From contig CAJYPK010000033.1 in assembly GCA_913776615.1 (NCBI GenBank), positions 94,202-158,201 on the forward strand: DNA of 64,000 bases. The letters run 5' to 3'. This DNA comes from an uncultured Hymenobacter sp. (GTDB taxonomy: Bacteria > Bacteroidota > Bacteroidia > Cytophagales > Hymenobacteraceae). Both the position numbers and the translations under genes were made by a program. Shown here one piece after another: positions 26,445-35,173 of this stretch. Below the pieces are notes generated by a model. The model saw nothing but the letters and a program-made list of their open reading frames with translations. It made no database searches and was not told where the DNA came from. Position 1 is the stretch's first letter. Each line of letters opens with the position of its first letter.

Positions 26445-26581
26445 CGTGGGCGAGGCTTATCGGTTCAGGGGCGTTTTTTACCGCTCGGGGCTGGCTGGCT
26501 ACCGTTTGGGATGGCCCAGCTTGGGCTGGCTGGCCGGTGCTCCTACATTTACATCACTTTCTATTCTTACACCTTTTTCTC

Positions 26582-27544
26582 ATGCAACAACCTACTTCCC
26601 GGCCAATTCTGGAAGTCCGCGACGTGCGCAAGCAGTACGCGGCTCACACCGCCCTGAGCGGCGTGAGCCTGGCCGTGCCCGAGCAGAGCATCTTCGGCCT
26701 GCTGGGGCCAAATGGCGCGGGTAAAACCTCCCTCATCCGCATCATCACCCAGATAACGGGGGCCGACGCGGGCGAGGTGTTTTTTCGCGGCGAAAAGCTC
26801 AACCCCAGCCACATCGGCCAGATTGGCTACCTGCCCGAGGAGCGCGGCCTCTACAAAAAGATGAAGGTGGGCGAGCAGCTCATCTACCTGGCCCAACTGC
26901 GCGGGCTGAGCCGGGCCGATGCCGTGCAGCGCATCCGGCAGTGGCTGGAGCGCTTCGACATCAAGGCCTGGGCCGAGAAAAACGTAGAAGACCTCAGCAA
27001 GGGAATGCAGCAGAAGGTGCAGTTTATCGCCACCGTACTGCACGAGCCCAAACTGATTATTCTGGACGAGCCCTTCTCGGGCTTCGACCCCATCAACGCC
27101 AATCTCATCAAGGATGAGATTTTGCGGCTCAAGCAGGAAGGGGCGGCCATCATCTTCTCCACGCACCGCATGGAGTCGGTAGAGGAAATGTGCGACAGCA
27201 TCGCCCTCATCAACCGCTCGCGCAAGGTGCTCGACGGGCCGGTGACGGCCATTCGCAATCAATTTAAAACCAACACCTACGAGGTCGAGGGCCAGGGGCA
27301 ACTGATGGTGATGCACCCCGATTTCGAGGTAATCGAGCAGAAGGCCCGCGAAAATGATCATTTCTACGCCCGCATTCAGCTGCACGCCGATACCCGGCCC
27401 AACGATCTGCTGCGCTTCCTCATCGGGCAGGTGCAGGTACACGCCTTCCGCGAGCAGATTCCGAGCATCAACGAAATCTTTATCCGGCGCGTGCGCGAAA
27501 CCATGCCCGAAACGCTAACCGAAACCGCCAACGCCCTTTTGTAA
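26582..27544 (+). CDS. ABC transporter ATP-binding protein (NatA/ABC-2 type)
   Basis: 320 residues from ATG 26582 (MQQPTSRPILEVRDVRKQY). A GTG start at 26537 adds a non-family leader and is rejected. It has Walker A GPNGAGKTS (about 43), Q-loop TQITGA, signature LSKGMQQKVQ (about 140), Walker B LIILDEPFSGFDP (about 160) and H-loop IFSTHRM. The C-terminal extension of about 90 residues is typical of the NatA/CcmA-type exporters. It pairs with the permease 4 nt downstream. The substrate is unknown; Na+ or drug efflux is suggested by family. Confidence 0.9.
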   Translation: MQQPTSRPILEVRDVRKQYAAHTALSGVSLAVPEQSIFGLLGPNGAGKTSLIRIITQITGADAGEVFFRGEKLNPSHIGQIGYLPEERGLYKKMKVGEQLIYLAQLRGLSRADAVQRIRQWLERFDIKAWAEKNVEDLSKGMQQKVQFIATVLHEPKLIILDEPFSGFDPINANLIKDEILRLKQEGAAIIFSTHRMESVEEMCDSIALINRSRKVLDGPVTAIRNQFKTNTYEVEGQGQLMVMHPDFEVIEQKARENDHFYARIQLHADTRPNDLLRFLIGQVQVHAFREQIPSINEIFIRRVRETMPETLTETANALL

Positions 27545-27548
27545 ACCT

Positions 27549-28928
27549 ATGGCTTCCAAATTTTTACTCGTAGCCAAGCGCGAATACCTAACGCGGGTGC
27601 GCAAGCGGGCTTTCGTGGTGCTCACGCTGCTGGTACCCTTTATCATCGCCGGCTTTGGGGTGCTGGTGGGTAAGCTGGCTCTCTCCGATGATAGCGCCGA
27701 GATAGTGGACGTGCGCGACGCCAGCGGCCTGAACATCGCGGCCAAGCTCGTGCCGTTGTCCACGCCGCAGCTGCAATTTGTGCCCGTGGAGGGCTCACTG
27801 CCCGAGGCCAAGCAGGGCTTCCAGCAGAAAAAGCACGCCGGCCTACTCTACCTGCCGGCTGGCCTCGACGTGCAAGACCCGCAGGGCGTGCAGTTTTTTG
27901 GGAAAGGAAACATTAGTCTGAAAAAGGAGTCGCGGGTGCAAAAGGCGCTCAACGACGCCTTTGCCGAACTGAAAATGCAGCGCTCGGGCCTCAACCAAAC
28001 CCAGCTCGACCAATTGCGGGCCAAGGTGCCGCTCAGCTCGGTGAGCCTCGACGAAACGGGCAAGGAAAAGGACAGCAATTCGGGCGTAACCACGGGCATT
28101 GCCTCGGTGCTGGCCGTGCTCATCTACTTTTTCATCTTCCTCTACGGCGTGCAGATTATGCGCGGGGTGGGCGAGGAAAAGTCGAGCCGTGTGATGGAAG
28201 TGATGCTGTCGGCCGTGAAGCCCTTCGATTTGATGATGGGCAAAATCATGGGGATTGCAGCGGTGGGCCTCACGCAATTTCTGTTGTGGGGGCTGCTCTC
28301 GTGGGGGGCCTCTACCGTGCTCGTGCCGCTGCTGATGCAGGACGAGCTAGGCAAGGCCAAGACGGAGATGGCGACTGCTGCCCCCAAGGATGCCCCCACC
28401 ACCGTGGCCGACCAGGCCACTGCCTCGGCCGAGCAGATGAACCCCGCCAAGCGGGCCAACGTGATTGGCAGCGCCTTCGAGCAGGCCAGCAAGCTCAATA
28501 TTCCCATCTGGACCATCCTGTTCGGCTTCGTCATCTATTTCCTGGGGGGCTACCTGCTGTACGGGGCGCTTTTCGGGGCCGTGGGCGCGGCCGTCGACGA
28601 CCAGACGGACACCCAGCAGTTCATGTTTCCGATTACCATGCCGCTCATTCTGAGCTATATCGTGGGTTTCTCGGTGATTTTGCGCAATCCCGACGGGCCG
28701 GTGGCCTTCTGGATGTCAATGATTCCCTTTACCTCGCCGGTGGCGATGGTGATTCGGCTGCCGTTTGGGGTGCCGGCCTGGCAGCTGGCCCTTTCCATTG
28801 GGCTGCTGGTGGTGGGCTTCGTCGGTACGGTGTGGGTAGCCTCGCGCATCTACCGGGTCGGCATTCTGATGTACGGCAAGAAGGTGACGTACAAAGAGCT
28901 GTCGAAGTGGATGTTTTACAAGGGCTAG
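27549..28928 (+). CDS. ABC-2 type transporter permease (NatB-like)
   Basis: 459 residues. One N-terminal transmembrane helix (AFVVLTLLVPFIIAGFGVLVG) is followed by a large extracytoplasmic domain (about 40-180). Five or six helices follow from about 185, including VLAVLIYFFIFLYGVQIMRGVGEEKSSRVMEVML, the hallmark ABC-2 EKxxR signature. A hydrophilic insert rich in Ala, Thr and Lys (about 268-305) separates two helices. It forms the membrane part of the exporter with the ATPase gene 4 nt upstream. A long hairpin terminator follows. Confidence 0.88.
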   Translation: MASKFLLVAKREYLTRVRKRAFVVLTLLVPFIIAGFGVLVGKLALSDDSAEIVDVRDASGLNIAAKLVPLSTPQLQFVPVEGSLPEAKQGFQQKKHAGLLYLPAGLDVQDPQGVQFFGKGNISLKKESRVQKALNDAFAELKMQRSGLNQTQLDQLRAKVPLSSVSLDETGKEKDSNSGVTTGIASVLAVLIYFFIFLYGVQIMRGVGEEKSSRVMEVMLSAVKPFDLMMGKIMGIAAVGLTQFLLWGLLSWGASTVLVPLLMQDELGKAKTEMATAAPKDAPTTVADQATASAEQMNPAKRANVIGSAFEQASKLNIPIWTILFGFVIYFLGGYLLYGALFGAVGAAVDDQTDTQQFMFPITMPLILSYIVGFSVILRNPDGPVAFWMSMIPFTSPVAMVIRLPFGVPAWQLALSIGLLVVGFVGTVWVASRIYRVGILMYGKKVTYKELSKWMFYKG

Positions 28929-28951
28929 GGTAGGAGCCTAGACGAAAACGC

Positions 28952-29047
28952 GTCAGGCCGCACTAGGAAAAGCAAGTGGGTGTTTCGGTGGTTGGCCAGC
29001 CACCAAGACGGCCCAGCGGCTTTTCCTAAGGCGGCCTGACTTTTTTT
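28952..29047 (+). terminator. Long hairpin terminator after the ABC exporter
   Basis: 22-nt arms at 28952-28973 and 29019-29040 match except for two bases, and TTTTTTT follows at 29041-29047. The 45-nt loop contains its own small hairpin (GGTGG.TGGCC/GGCC.GCCACC). This is larger than a standard terminator and starts 23 nt after the permease stop. It ends only 5 nt before the ChaN start, so ChaN needs a promoter within or after it. Confidence 0.75.
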
Positions 29048-29052
29048 GCACT

Positions 29053-29952
29053 ATGATTAATCGAATGATGCGCCCTTTGCTTGTTGGTCTGCTGCTGTTG
29101 CCGCTGCTGGCCTTGGCGCCGGCGGGCGACCGGCCGGCCTACCGATTGTTTACCGCCCAGGGGGCACCCGCCGATTATGACCAACTGCTGGCCCAACTGG
29201 CGCAGGCCGACGTGGTGCTTTTCGGCGAGCAGCACAACGACCCCATCGCGCACTGGCTGGAGTTGCAGCTAGCCAAGGATTTGGCCCGGATTAAAGGCCC
29301 CGGCAAGCTGGTGCTGGGCCTCGAAATGTTTGAGCGCGACGTGCAGCCCCTGGTGGCGGGCTACGCCGCCGGTACCGTGCCCGACTCGGCATTTGAGCGC
29401 CAGAGCCGGCCCTGGCCCAACTACGCCACCGACTACCGCCCGCTGCTGCAATTTGCCCGCCAGGCCCGCCTGCCGGTGGTGGCGACCAACGCCCCGCGCC
29501 GCTACGCCCAACAGGTGGCCCGCGGCTCGCTCGTGGCCCTCGACAAGCTGCCCGCAGCCGAGAAAAGCTACCTGGCCCCGTTGCCGCTCAGCGTCGATTT
29601 CACCTTGCCGGGCTACAAGAACATGGCCGCCATGTTTGGCGGCGATGCTTCGGCGCACGGCGGGGGAGCCCGTAACATCATTGAGGCGCAGGCCCTGAAA
29701 GATGCTACGATGGCTTATTCCATCCGCAGCAGCCTCGCGCCGGGCCAGACGCTGCTGCACCTCAACGGCTCGTACCACTCCGACCACCACGATGGCATCG
29801 TGGCTTACCTGCGCACCCAGGCCAAGGCTCCGCTGCGCATTAAAACGCTGAGCGTGGTAAGCCAGGACCAGCTTCAGCAGGTGGACAAGGAAAACCTGGA
29901 CCTGGCCGACTATCTCATTGTGGTGCCGGGAGATATGACCAAGACGTATTAG
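29053..29952 (+). CDS. ChaN-family (haem-binding/DUF399) secreted protein
   Basis: 299 residues. The N-terminal hydrophobic signal (PLLVGLLLLPLLALAPA) has no lipobox Cys, unlike E. coli ChaN, so it is probably periplasmic. The family core is clear: DVVLFGEQHNDPIAHWLELQL (about 54-74), LVLGLEMFERDVQPLV, then WPNYATDYRPLLQFARQARLPVVATNAPRRYA, and LHLNGSYHSDHHDGIVAYL (about 235), whose His pairs resemble ligand sites. ChaN homologues bind haem or iron and lie near uptake systems; here no such neighbour is present, so the role is open. Confidence 0.8.
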   Translation: MINRMMRPLLVGLLLLPLLALAPAGDRPAYRLFTAQGAPADYDQLLAQLAQADVVLFGEQHNDPIAHWLELQLAKDLARIKGPGKLVLGLEMFERDVQPLVAGYAAGTVPDSAFERQSRPWPNYATDYRPLLQFARQARLPVVATNAPRRYAQQVARGSLVALDKLPAAEKSYLAPLPLSVDFTLPGYKNMAAMFGGDASAHGGGARNIIEAQALKDATMAYSIRSSLAPGQTLLHLNGSYHSDHHDGIVAYLRTQAKAPLRIKTLSVVSQDQLQQVDKENLDLADYLIVVPGDMTKTY

Positions 29953-29961
29953 CGCCCGGCG

Positions 29962-30909
29962 CTACAGCGTCACGACTACCTTGCCCAAGGGGCGGGCCGT
30001 TTCCAGGTACGCGTGCGCCTCGGCCATCGCGGCGAAGGGAAAAATCGCCGCGATGTGCGGCCGAATGGCTTCCTGGGCTAGTAGATCGGCCAGCGCCTGC
30101 GTATCGGAGCCGCTGGAGGCCACCATCATAAAGGCGAGCTGCACGTGCTGCGCCGTGGCCTGAGCGCTGACCTCGGGCGCGATGGCGGGCGTAGGCAGCG
30201 TAATGATTGTGCCGCCGGGCCGGACGACCGCCAGCGAATGCGCCAGTACCTCGCCGCCCACGGTATCGAGTACGAAATCAACGTCGGGCGTGCGCTCCCA
30301 GAAGTGCTCGGTGGCATAATCCACGTGCTCATCGGCCCCGAGCGACAACACAAACTCCCGGTTCTGCGCCGAGGCGGTGGTGAGTACGTAGGCCCCCAAC
30401 TGCTTGGCCAGCTGGATGGCAAAGTGGCCGACTCCACCCGCACCGCCGTGGATGAGCACCCGGCTGCCCGGTCGCACGTTGCCGTGCTGCCTCAAGGCCT
30501 GCCAGGCGGTAAGGGCCGCCAGCGAGGTAGCAGCAGCGGCCTCGTAAGGTACGGCGGCTGGCTTGCGGGCCAGCTGGTGCGCTGGCACGGCCACGTACTC
30601 GGCATAGGCCCGGCCCGCCCCGAAGAAATTGACCAGGCCAAACACGGCGTCACCGGGTTGTAGGGCTTGCACGTCGGCCCCGGCGGCCACCACTTCCCCA
30701 GCCAGGTCCCAGCCGAGAATGACCGGGCGCTGCGGCCCGAAAATCCAGAATAAAATATCCTCGCTGGCCCGCGCCTTAACGTCCACGGGATTAATGCTGA
30801 GGGCTTTGACTTTTACTAATACCTCCGCTGGGCCTATTGCGGGGCGGGATAGCTCGGTGAAGAGCAGGTTGGCGGGGCTACCGGCTTCGGCAACGATAAT
30901 CGCTTGCAT
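29962..30909 (-). CDS. NADP-dependent quinone-oxidoreductase-like enzyme (MDR family)
   Basis: 315 residues from ATG 30909 (MQAIIVAEAGSPANLLFTEL). The TTG at 30933 is rejected. A GroES-like N-terminal domain carries INPVDVKARAS; the Rossmann domain carries VLIHGGAGGVGHFAIQLAKQLGA (about 147-168) and the NADP-side TTASAQNREFVLSLGADE. No structural zinc cysteines are present, as in zeta-crystallin/QorA enzymes. It likely reduces quinones or enones in the cytoplasm. It is downstream of an HxlR regulator on the same strand, with a palindrome in its promoter region, a pairing known for electrophile-sensing systems. Confidence 0.85.
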   Translation of the reverse strand: MQAIIVAEAGSPANLLFTELSRPAIGPAEVLVKVKALSINPVDVKARASEDILFWIFGPQRPVILGWDLAGEVVAAGADVQALQPGDAVFGLVNFFGAGRAYAEYVAVPAHQLARKPAAVPYEAAAATSLAALTAWQALRQHGNVRPGSRVLIHGGAGGVGHFAIQLAKQLGAYVLTTASAQNREFVLSLGADEHVDYATEHFWERTPDVDFVLDTVGGEVLAHSLAVVRPGGTIITLPTPAIAPEVSAQATAQHVQLAFMMVASSGSDTQALADLLAQEAIRPHIAAIFPFAAMAEAHAYLETARPLGKVVVTL

Positions 30910-30968
30910 CTTTTGAAAAATTAAGATTTGCAAACGAAAGTATCGGCGCTATTCAGGCGAAAATAGTA

Positions 30969-30984
30969 GGCACTTTTTAGTGCC
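30969..30984 (-). promoter_or_regulatory. Candidate HxlR operator upstream of the oxidoreductase
   Basis: A perfect palindrome GGCACT-TTTT-AGTGCC 60 nt upstream of the oxidoreductase ATG. HxlR-family repressors commonly bind ACT-N4-AGT-like palindromes in the promoters of adjacent oxidoreductases. The distance and symmetry fit; binding is inferred. Confidence 0.45.
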
Positions 30985-31090
30985 CGGCTTACTGGAACTA
31001 TACTAAAATTGAGAATCAATCAGAAAAAAATAGCTTCTACATTCAAGAAAACGGCTTGGTATGCCTGGGCCTGATAGGCGGCCAAGCCTC

Positions 31091-31119
31091 ACGCCGGGCA
31101 AGCTAAAGCTTACCCTACA
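31091..31119. repeat. Half copy of the GGGTAAGCTTTAGC repeat
   Basis: 29 nt are identical to the inner part of the arms of the inverted repeat at 37458-37537. It lies 16 nt downstream of the HxlR stop, so again at a gene 3' end. It contains the self-complementary AAGCTAAAGCTT-like core but no second arm. Confidence 0.75.
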
Positions 31120-31134
31120 CCGAGCGTACCTGGG

Positions 31135-31533
31135 CTACTGGTCGGCCAGGGCGGTGGTGCTGGCTGGCACTGGGGCGTGGGGGAGGGGCGTAATGCCTTG
31201 CAACTGCATCTGGCGCTCGCCCCACGCTTTGAGCAGGGCAATGAAGGGTAGGAGCTCGGTACCGGCCGTGGTCAGCGTGTACTCGACGCGGGGAGGAATT
31301 TCCGGGTACGCGTGCCGGGCTACGAGCTGGTCGGCTTCCAGCTCGCGCAATGCCTGCGTGAGCATTTTGGGCGTCACGTCGGGCAAGTACCGGCGCAACT
31401 GGCCGTAGCGCACGGGGCCTTGCGCGAGGTAGGCGATAAGCCGGCCTTTGTATTTGCCCCCAATGCGTTGGAAGGCATAATCGACGCTGCACCGGGGGGC
31501 GGCCCGCTGCGGCCTGGTCGGGTTAGTGCTCAT
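31135..31533 (-). CDS. HxlR-family transcriptional regulator
   Basis: A 132-residue winged helix protein. The family opening is RCSVDYAFQRIGGKYKGRLIAYL with a conserved redox-type Cys (about residue 15). DNA-recognition follows in RYGQLRRYLPDVTPKMLTQALRELEADQLVARHAYPEIPPRVEYTLTTAGTEL, then a dimerisation helix (LLKAWGERQMQL). The C-terminus is a 20-residue unconserved tail. It probably represses the oxidoreductase gene downstream in response to quinones or electrophiles through the Cys. The copA stop is 32 nt upstream on the same strand. Confidence 0.85.
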   Translation of the reverse strand: MSTNPTRPQRAAPRCSVDYAFQRIGGKYKGRLIAYLAQGPVRYGQLRRYLPDVTPKMLTQALRELEADQLVARHAYPEIPPRVEYTLTTAGTELLPFIALLKAWGERQMQLQGITPLPHAPVPASTTALADQ

Positions 31534-31565
31534 AGAAAGTAAAATTACCGGGAGGGCAGCGCTGA

Positions 31566-33854
31566 CTAAAAGCCCGCGTCTTCCGCCGCTCTGCTGGCCC
31601 GCAGTCGCAGCGAATTAGTTAGTACCGAAACTGAGCTGAGCGCCATCGCCCCGGCCGCCAGCATGGGTGAGAGGCGGATGCCCCAGATGGGATACAGCAG
31701 CCCCGCCGCGATGGGAATACCCAGCAGGTTGTAGATAAAGGCGAAAAATAAGTTTTGCTTGATAGTGCGGATGGTTTGCCGCGACAGGCTGATGGCCGTG
31801 ACGACGCTGCGCAGGTCGGAGCGCATGAGCGTGATGCCGGCGGCCTCCAGGGCGACGTCGGTACCGCTGCCCATCGCCAGGCCAACGTCGGCCTGGGCCA
31901 GCGCCGGGGCGTCGTTGATGCCGTCGCCCACCATGGCAACCGTTCGGCCTTCGGCCTGCAATCGCTTTACCTGCCGTGCTTTATCCTGCGGTAAAACCTC
32001 GGCGAAGTAGCGGCTGATGCCTACCTGCCCGGCGATTTTGGCGGCCGTTTGGGCGTTGTCGCCGGTCATCATCACTACCTGTAGCCCTAGTTGCTGGAGT
32101 TGCCTGATGGCGGCGGCCGAAGTGTCGCGCACGGTGTCGGCTACGCTCAGCAGGCCAGCGGGCTGGCCGTCTACCGCCACGTAAAGCACGGTTTGTGCCT
32201 GGGCCAGCAGGGTATCGGCCTGGCTGACCAGCGCGGGCGGGAGGTCGATGCGCGCCTCGGTCAGCAGGCGGCGATTGCCGATGAGTACTGCCTGGCCGGC
32301 TACGGTGGCCGCCGCCCCCCGGCCCTCGACGGCGCGAAAGCTATCAACGGCGAGGGGTGGGCCAGCGGGCGGGCGGGCCTCGGCATAGCGCACCACGGCC
32401 GCCGCCAGCGGGTGCTCGCTCCGGCGCTCTACGGCGGCCAGCAGGGGCAACACATTGGCCGCCTGGAAACCCGGCGCTAGAATAAAATCCGTGACGGCCG
32501 GCTCGCCCCGCGTAATGGTGCCGGTTTTGTCGAGCAGCACGGTATCAACCTGATAAGCCTTTTCCAGCGCCTCGGCGTTGCGAATGAGCACCCCTTGCTC
32601 GGCTCCCTTACCAGTACCCACCATGATGGCCGTGGGCGTGGCCAGTCCCAGCGCGCAGGGGCAGGCAATAATGAGCACGGCCACGAAGCTGACCAGCGCT
32701 AACGGCAGCCGGGTAGCCTCCGGGGCCAGCCCAAACCACAGCCCGAACGTGAGCAGCGCGATGCCCACCACCACCGGCACGAAAACCGCGCTCACCTTGT
32801 CGGCCAGCCGCTGAATGGGGGCGCGGCTGCCCTGGGCATCCTCTACCAACTGCACTATCTGGGCCAGCAGGGTATCGGCCCCCACCTTGCTCACGCGAAA
32901 GCGAAAGGCCCCAGTTTTATTGAGCGTGGCTCCGAAAACCGGGTCGCCGGGTCGTTTCGCCACGGGCAGGCTTTCGCCGGTGAGCATGGCCTCGTCCACG
33001 GCCGAGTGGCCGGTCTCGACCAGGCCGTCGGTGGCGATTTTCTCGCCGGGGCGCACGGCTACCAGGTCGCCGGGTAGCACGTGTTCGATGGGCACGTCCA
33101 CTTCCTGACCGTCGGGCCGGACCACGCGGGCCGTGCGGGCCTGCAAGCCCAGGAGCGCCCGCATAGCGGCGGAGGTCTGGGTTTTAGCCCGCAGCTCCAG
33201 TACCTTACCTAGTAAAATAAGGGCGATGATGGTGGCCGTCGTGTCGTAGTACACCTCGGGCATTAGGCCGTGGCGCTCAAACGCGCCGGGGGCCAGCGTG
33301 GCGGCTAGGCTGTAAAGAAAAGCCGTGCCCGTGCCGAGCGCAATGAGCGTATCCATGTTGGCCGAACGGTGGCGGAGACCGTTCCAAGCCGAGGCGTAAA
33401 ATTCGCGCCCACTGTAGAGCAGCACCGGCAGCGTAAGAATCAGCAGCCCGTAGTTGAGCCAGTGGGGGGCGAAATGAGCCGCGAGAGCCGGCCACAGCAT
33501 GGTCATGCTCAGGGCCATAATAACCAGGGCCAGCCCGGCGGCCACGGCAAAGCGCCGCTTCAGGGCGCGGTAGGTGGCGGCCTTTTGACGGTCGGTTTCG
33601 GCCTGGCGGTCGGCAGCAGTCGTATCGGGGGCGCGGTCGGCCACGGCGTAGCCGGCATTCTCCACGGCGGCGCGCAGGATGGCGGGGCTGGCCTGGGCGG
33701 GAGCGTAGGTAACGGTCGCTTTTTCGGTGGCGTAGTTAACCAGCGCGGTTTGTACGCCCGGCGTCCGGTTCAGCGACCTCTCCACGGCCGCCGCGCAGGC
33801 CGCGCAGCTCATGCCCTCGATGTCGAGGGTAGTGGTTTCGGTGGAAGGGGACAT
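31566..33854 (-). CDS. copA: Copper-exporting P1B-type ATPase
   Basis: 762 residues with one N-terminal heavy-metal domain (metal site [10 protein letters not shown], about 15-24). About eight helices include the permeation motif CPC in IIACPCALG (about 395). The catalytic motifs are DKTGT (about 441, phosphorylated Asp), the TGE loop [11 protein letters not shown] in SEHPLAAAV (ATP binding) and [18 protein letters not shown] (about 640). The class 1B-1 C-terminal helices predict Cu+ export from the cytoplasm. A divergent small CopZ-like gene begins 278 nt away. A single HMA domain is fewer than in many homologues. Confidence 0.95.
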   Translation of the reverse strand: MSPSTETTTLDIEGMSCAACAAAVERSLNRTPGVQTALVNYATEKATVTYAPAQASPAILRAAVENAGYAVADRAPDTTAADRQAETDRQKAATYRALKRRFAVAAGLALVIMALSMTMLWPALAAHFAPHWLNYGLLILTLPVLLYSGREFYASAWNGLRHRSANMDTLIALGTGTAFLYSLAATLAPGAFERHGLMPEVYYDTTATIIALILLGKVLELRAKTQTSAAMRALLGLQARTARVVRPDGQEVDVPIEHVLPGDLVAVRPGEKIATDGLVETGHSAVDEAMLTGESLPVAKRPGDPVFGATLNKTGAFRFRVSKVGADTLLAQIVQLVEDAQGSRAPIQRLADKVSAVFVPVVVGIALLTFGLWFGLAPEATRLPLALVSFVAVLIIACPCALGLATPTAIMVGTGKGAEQGVLIRNAEALEKAYQVDTVLLDKTGTITRGEPAVTDFILAPGFQAANVLPLLAAVERRSEHPLAAAVVRYAEARPPAGPPLAVDSFRAVEGRGAAATVAGQAVLIGNRRLLTEARIDLPPALVSQADTLLAQAQTVLYVAVDGQPAGLLSVADTVRDTSAAAIRQLQQLGLQVVMMTGDNAQTAAKIAGQVGISRYFAEVLPQDKARQVKRLQAEGRTVAMVGDGINDAPALAQADVGLAMGSGTDVALEAAGITLMRSDLRSVVTAISLSRQTIRTIKQNLFFAFIYNLLGIPIAAGLLYPIWGIRLSPMLAAGAMALSSVSVLTNSLRLRASRAAEDAGF

Positions 33855-34132
33855 TGGTATAAAATATTGTTAATCAAGAGTAAGGAAAGCAGCTAAGCCG
33901 GCGGGTAAACGGTCATCAGCCCTTTGCAAAGAAACGGGCGCTGCCCGCCGGCTGCGGTACGCAATCCGGCGCCAGACTTGCAGAATTAGGCGGGCGATAA
34001 GGCTGGATTTTGTAGTCAGCAGACAAAATAATGTCCCATTTGGGAAGCGAAAGTGCCCCAATTTTGTAGTAGAACAAGAGCCGGTTCCAACCGCGCCCGG
34101 CCTAGTTTTTCCCGCGATAATTTTCCCGCCCC
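33855..34132. other. Divergent regulatory gap between copA and the copper-chaperone gene
   Basis: No frame. Two direct copies of ATTTTGTAGT occur 54 nt apart (34007-34016 and 34061-34070). The second overlaps CAATTTTG, which is one base from the -7 consensus, for the plus-strand gene. A near-match to the minus -7 (CAAAATAA, 34024-34031) could serve copA. No CueR-type operator was recognised. Confidence 0.35.
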
Positions 34133-34348
34133 ATGTCAACCCTGCGCTTTAAAACGACCATCAACTGCGGCGGCTGCATCAAAGCCGTGACGCCCTCGCT
34201 CAACAAGGAAGTCGGGGCTAATAATTGGCAAGTCGATACCGCCAATCCCGATAAGATCCTGACCGTAACCTCGGGCCAGGTCTCGATGGCCCAGGTGCTG
34301 GCCGCCGTGGAGCAGGCCGGCTTCAAGATTACCCCGCTCAGCGAGTAA
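34133..34348 (+). CDS. Heavy-metal-associated domain protein (CopZ-like copper chaperone)
   Basis: A 71-residue single HMA domain: STLRFKTTINCGGCIKAVTPSLNK, with the metal-binding C-G-G-C (about 12-15) in the CxxC loop. The beta-alpha-beta fold continues to VLAAVEQAGFKITPL. The preceding residue is Asn and not the usual Met. It likely carries Cu+ in the cytoplasm to CopA, which is transcribed divergently. A strong bidirectional terminator follows. Confidence 0.85.
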   Translation: MSTLRFKTTINCGGCIKAVTPSLNKEVGANNWQVDTANPDKILTVTSGQVSMAQVLAAVEQAGFKITPLSE

Positions 34349-34368
34349 GCAGACTGCCAGCAGCAACA

Positions 34369-34406
34369 CCACTAAAAAAGCCCGGCTAGCCGGGCTTTTT
34401 TAGTGG
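34369..34406. terminator. Bidirectional terminator
   Basis: Perfect 17-bp arms CCACTAAAAAAGCCCGG and its complement (34369-34385, 34390-34406) around CTAG, with A and T tracts on either side. It separates the convergent CopZ-like gene and the antitoxin-like gene. Confidence 0.9.
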
Positions 34407-34416
34407 TCGCGGGTGT

Positions 34417-34605
34417 TTAATCCTCCGAATCGTCGCGCTTGAGCTTTTGCAGCGCGCTGGCCAGCTCTTGCCGCAGCTGCTTGCCCGAATCGGGCGGCAA
34501 CTGCTCGCCGATGCCATACTGCTTTTGCAGGCGCTCCCACTCTTCAATGGGAATGAAGACCCCGGTGATATTGCCCTTGGCGTCGGATAAGTATTTAATG
34601 TCCAT
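34417..34605 (-). CDS. Small antitoxin-like protein, no toxin partner
   Basis: 62 residues from ATG 34605 (MDIKYLSDAKGNITGVFIPI); an earlier ATG at 34620 adds five residues. The KGNITGVFIPIEEWERLQKQYG block has the strand-helix layout of Phd/YefM-type antitoxin N-termini. The C-terminus is charged and helical (LRQELASALQKLKRDDSED). No toxin gene is adjacent: upstream is the Fe-S carrier gene, 41 nt away on the same strand. A solitary regulator or non-TA protein is equally possible. Confidence 0.5.
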   Translation of the reverse strand: MDIKYLSDAKGNITGVFIPIEEWERLQKQYGIGEQLPPDSGKQLRQELASALQKLKRDDSED

Positions 34606-34646
34606 AACAGTCGGCGGCAATAGCGGGGGAGAAGGAAGCTGGGTGG

Positions 34647-34994
34647 CTAAGCCGAGAACGACGAGCCGCAGCCGCAGGTGCTTTTGGCCTGGGGGTTGTT
34701 GAAGGTGAAGCCGCGGGCGTTGAGGCCGTCCTGAAAGTCAACTTCCATGCCCAGTACGTACATGGCGTGCTTCTTATCCATAATGAGCTGCACGCCGTCG
34801 AGGTCGTACACCTCGTCTTGCTCCTTGGCCTTGTCGAAGCCCAGCAGGTAGCTCATACCCGAGCACCCACCGCCCTGCACGCCGATGCGCAGGCCGTAGT
34901 CGGCGGGCACGTTCTTTTCCTGAATAATGTTTTTAACCTCAACTAACGCCCGGGGAGTGAGGCCGATAGGCGGAGCCTGCGTGGTGGTAGCCAT
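34647..34994 (-). CDS. IscA/ErpA-type iron-sulfur carrier (HesB family)
   Basis: 115 residues. The three cluster-binding cysteines are in place: GGGCSGMSYLLGF (about 44) and the C-terminal STCGCGSSF (about 108-110). LTPRALVEVKNIIQEKNVPADYGLRIGVQ and FTFNNPQA are family-typical. It delivers Fe-S clusters to apo-proteins in the cytoplasm. It has its own minus-strand -7 box and probably reads into the small antitoxin-like gene. The exact name (iscA, erpA, sufA) is not resolvable here. Confidence 0.9.
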   Translation of the reverse strand: MATTTQAPPIGLTPRALVEVKNIIQEKNVPADYGLRIGVQGGGCSGMSYLLGFDKAKEQDEVYDLDGVQLIMDKKHAMYVLGMEVDFQDGLNARGFTFNNPQAKSTCGCGSSFSA

Positions 34995-35028
34995 GATAGG
35001 TGCGAATTTAGAATGAATGTAGATAAGA

Positions 35029-35036
35029 CAAATATA
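35029..35036 (-). promoter_or_regulatory. Bacteroidetes -7 box for the Fe-S carrier gene (TATATTTG on minus)
   Basis: CAAATATA on the plus strand is an exact minus-strand TAnnTTTG, 34 nt before the start codon at 34994. Confidence 0.55.
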
Positions 35037-35096
35037 CGTCGCCGTTGGGTGCCTTACGCTTGCTCAACAGGCGAGGGGAGGCCACGGTTCACGGCG

Positions 35097-35104
35097 TAAG
35101 TTTG
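35097..35104 (+). promoter_or_regulatory. Bacteroidetes -7 box (TAAGTTTG)
   Basis: An exact TAnnTTTG, 69 nt before ATG 35174. It lies inside the longest frame and therefore supports the downstream start for that gene. Confidence 0.45.
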
Positions 35105-35173
35105 TGTTGCATACAAGTACCAACTACAAAAGTCTCGCGGGCGATTGTTCAGCCGCTGCCCGCTTCTTGCCCG

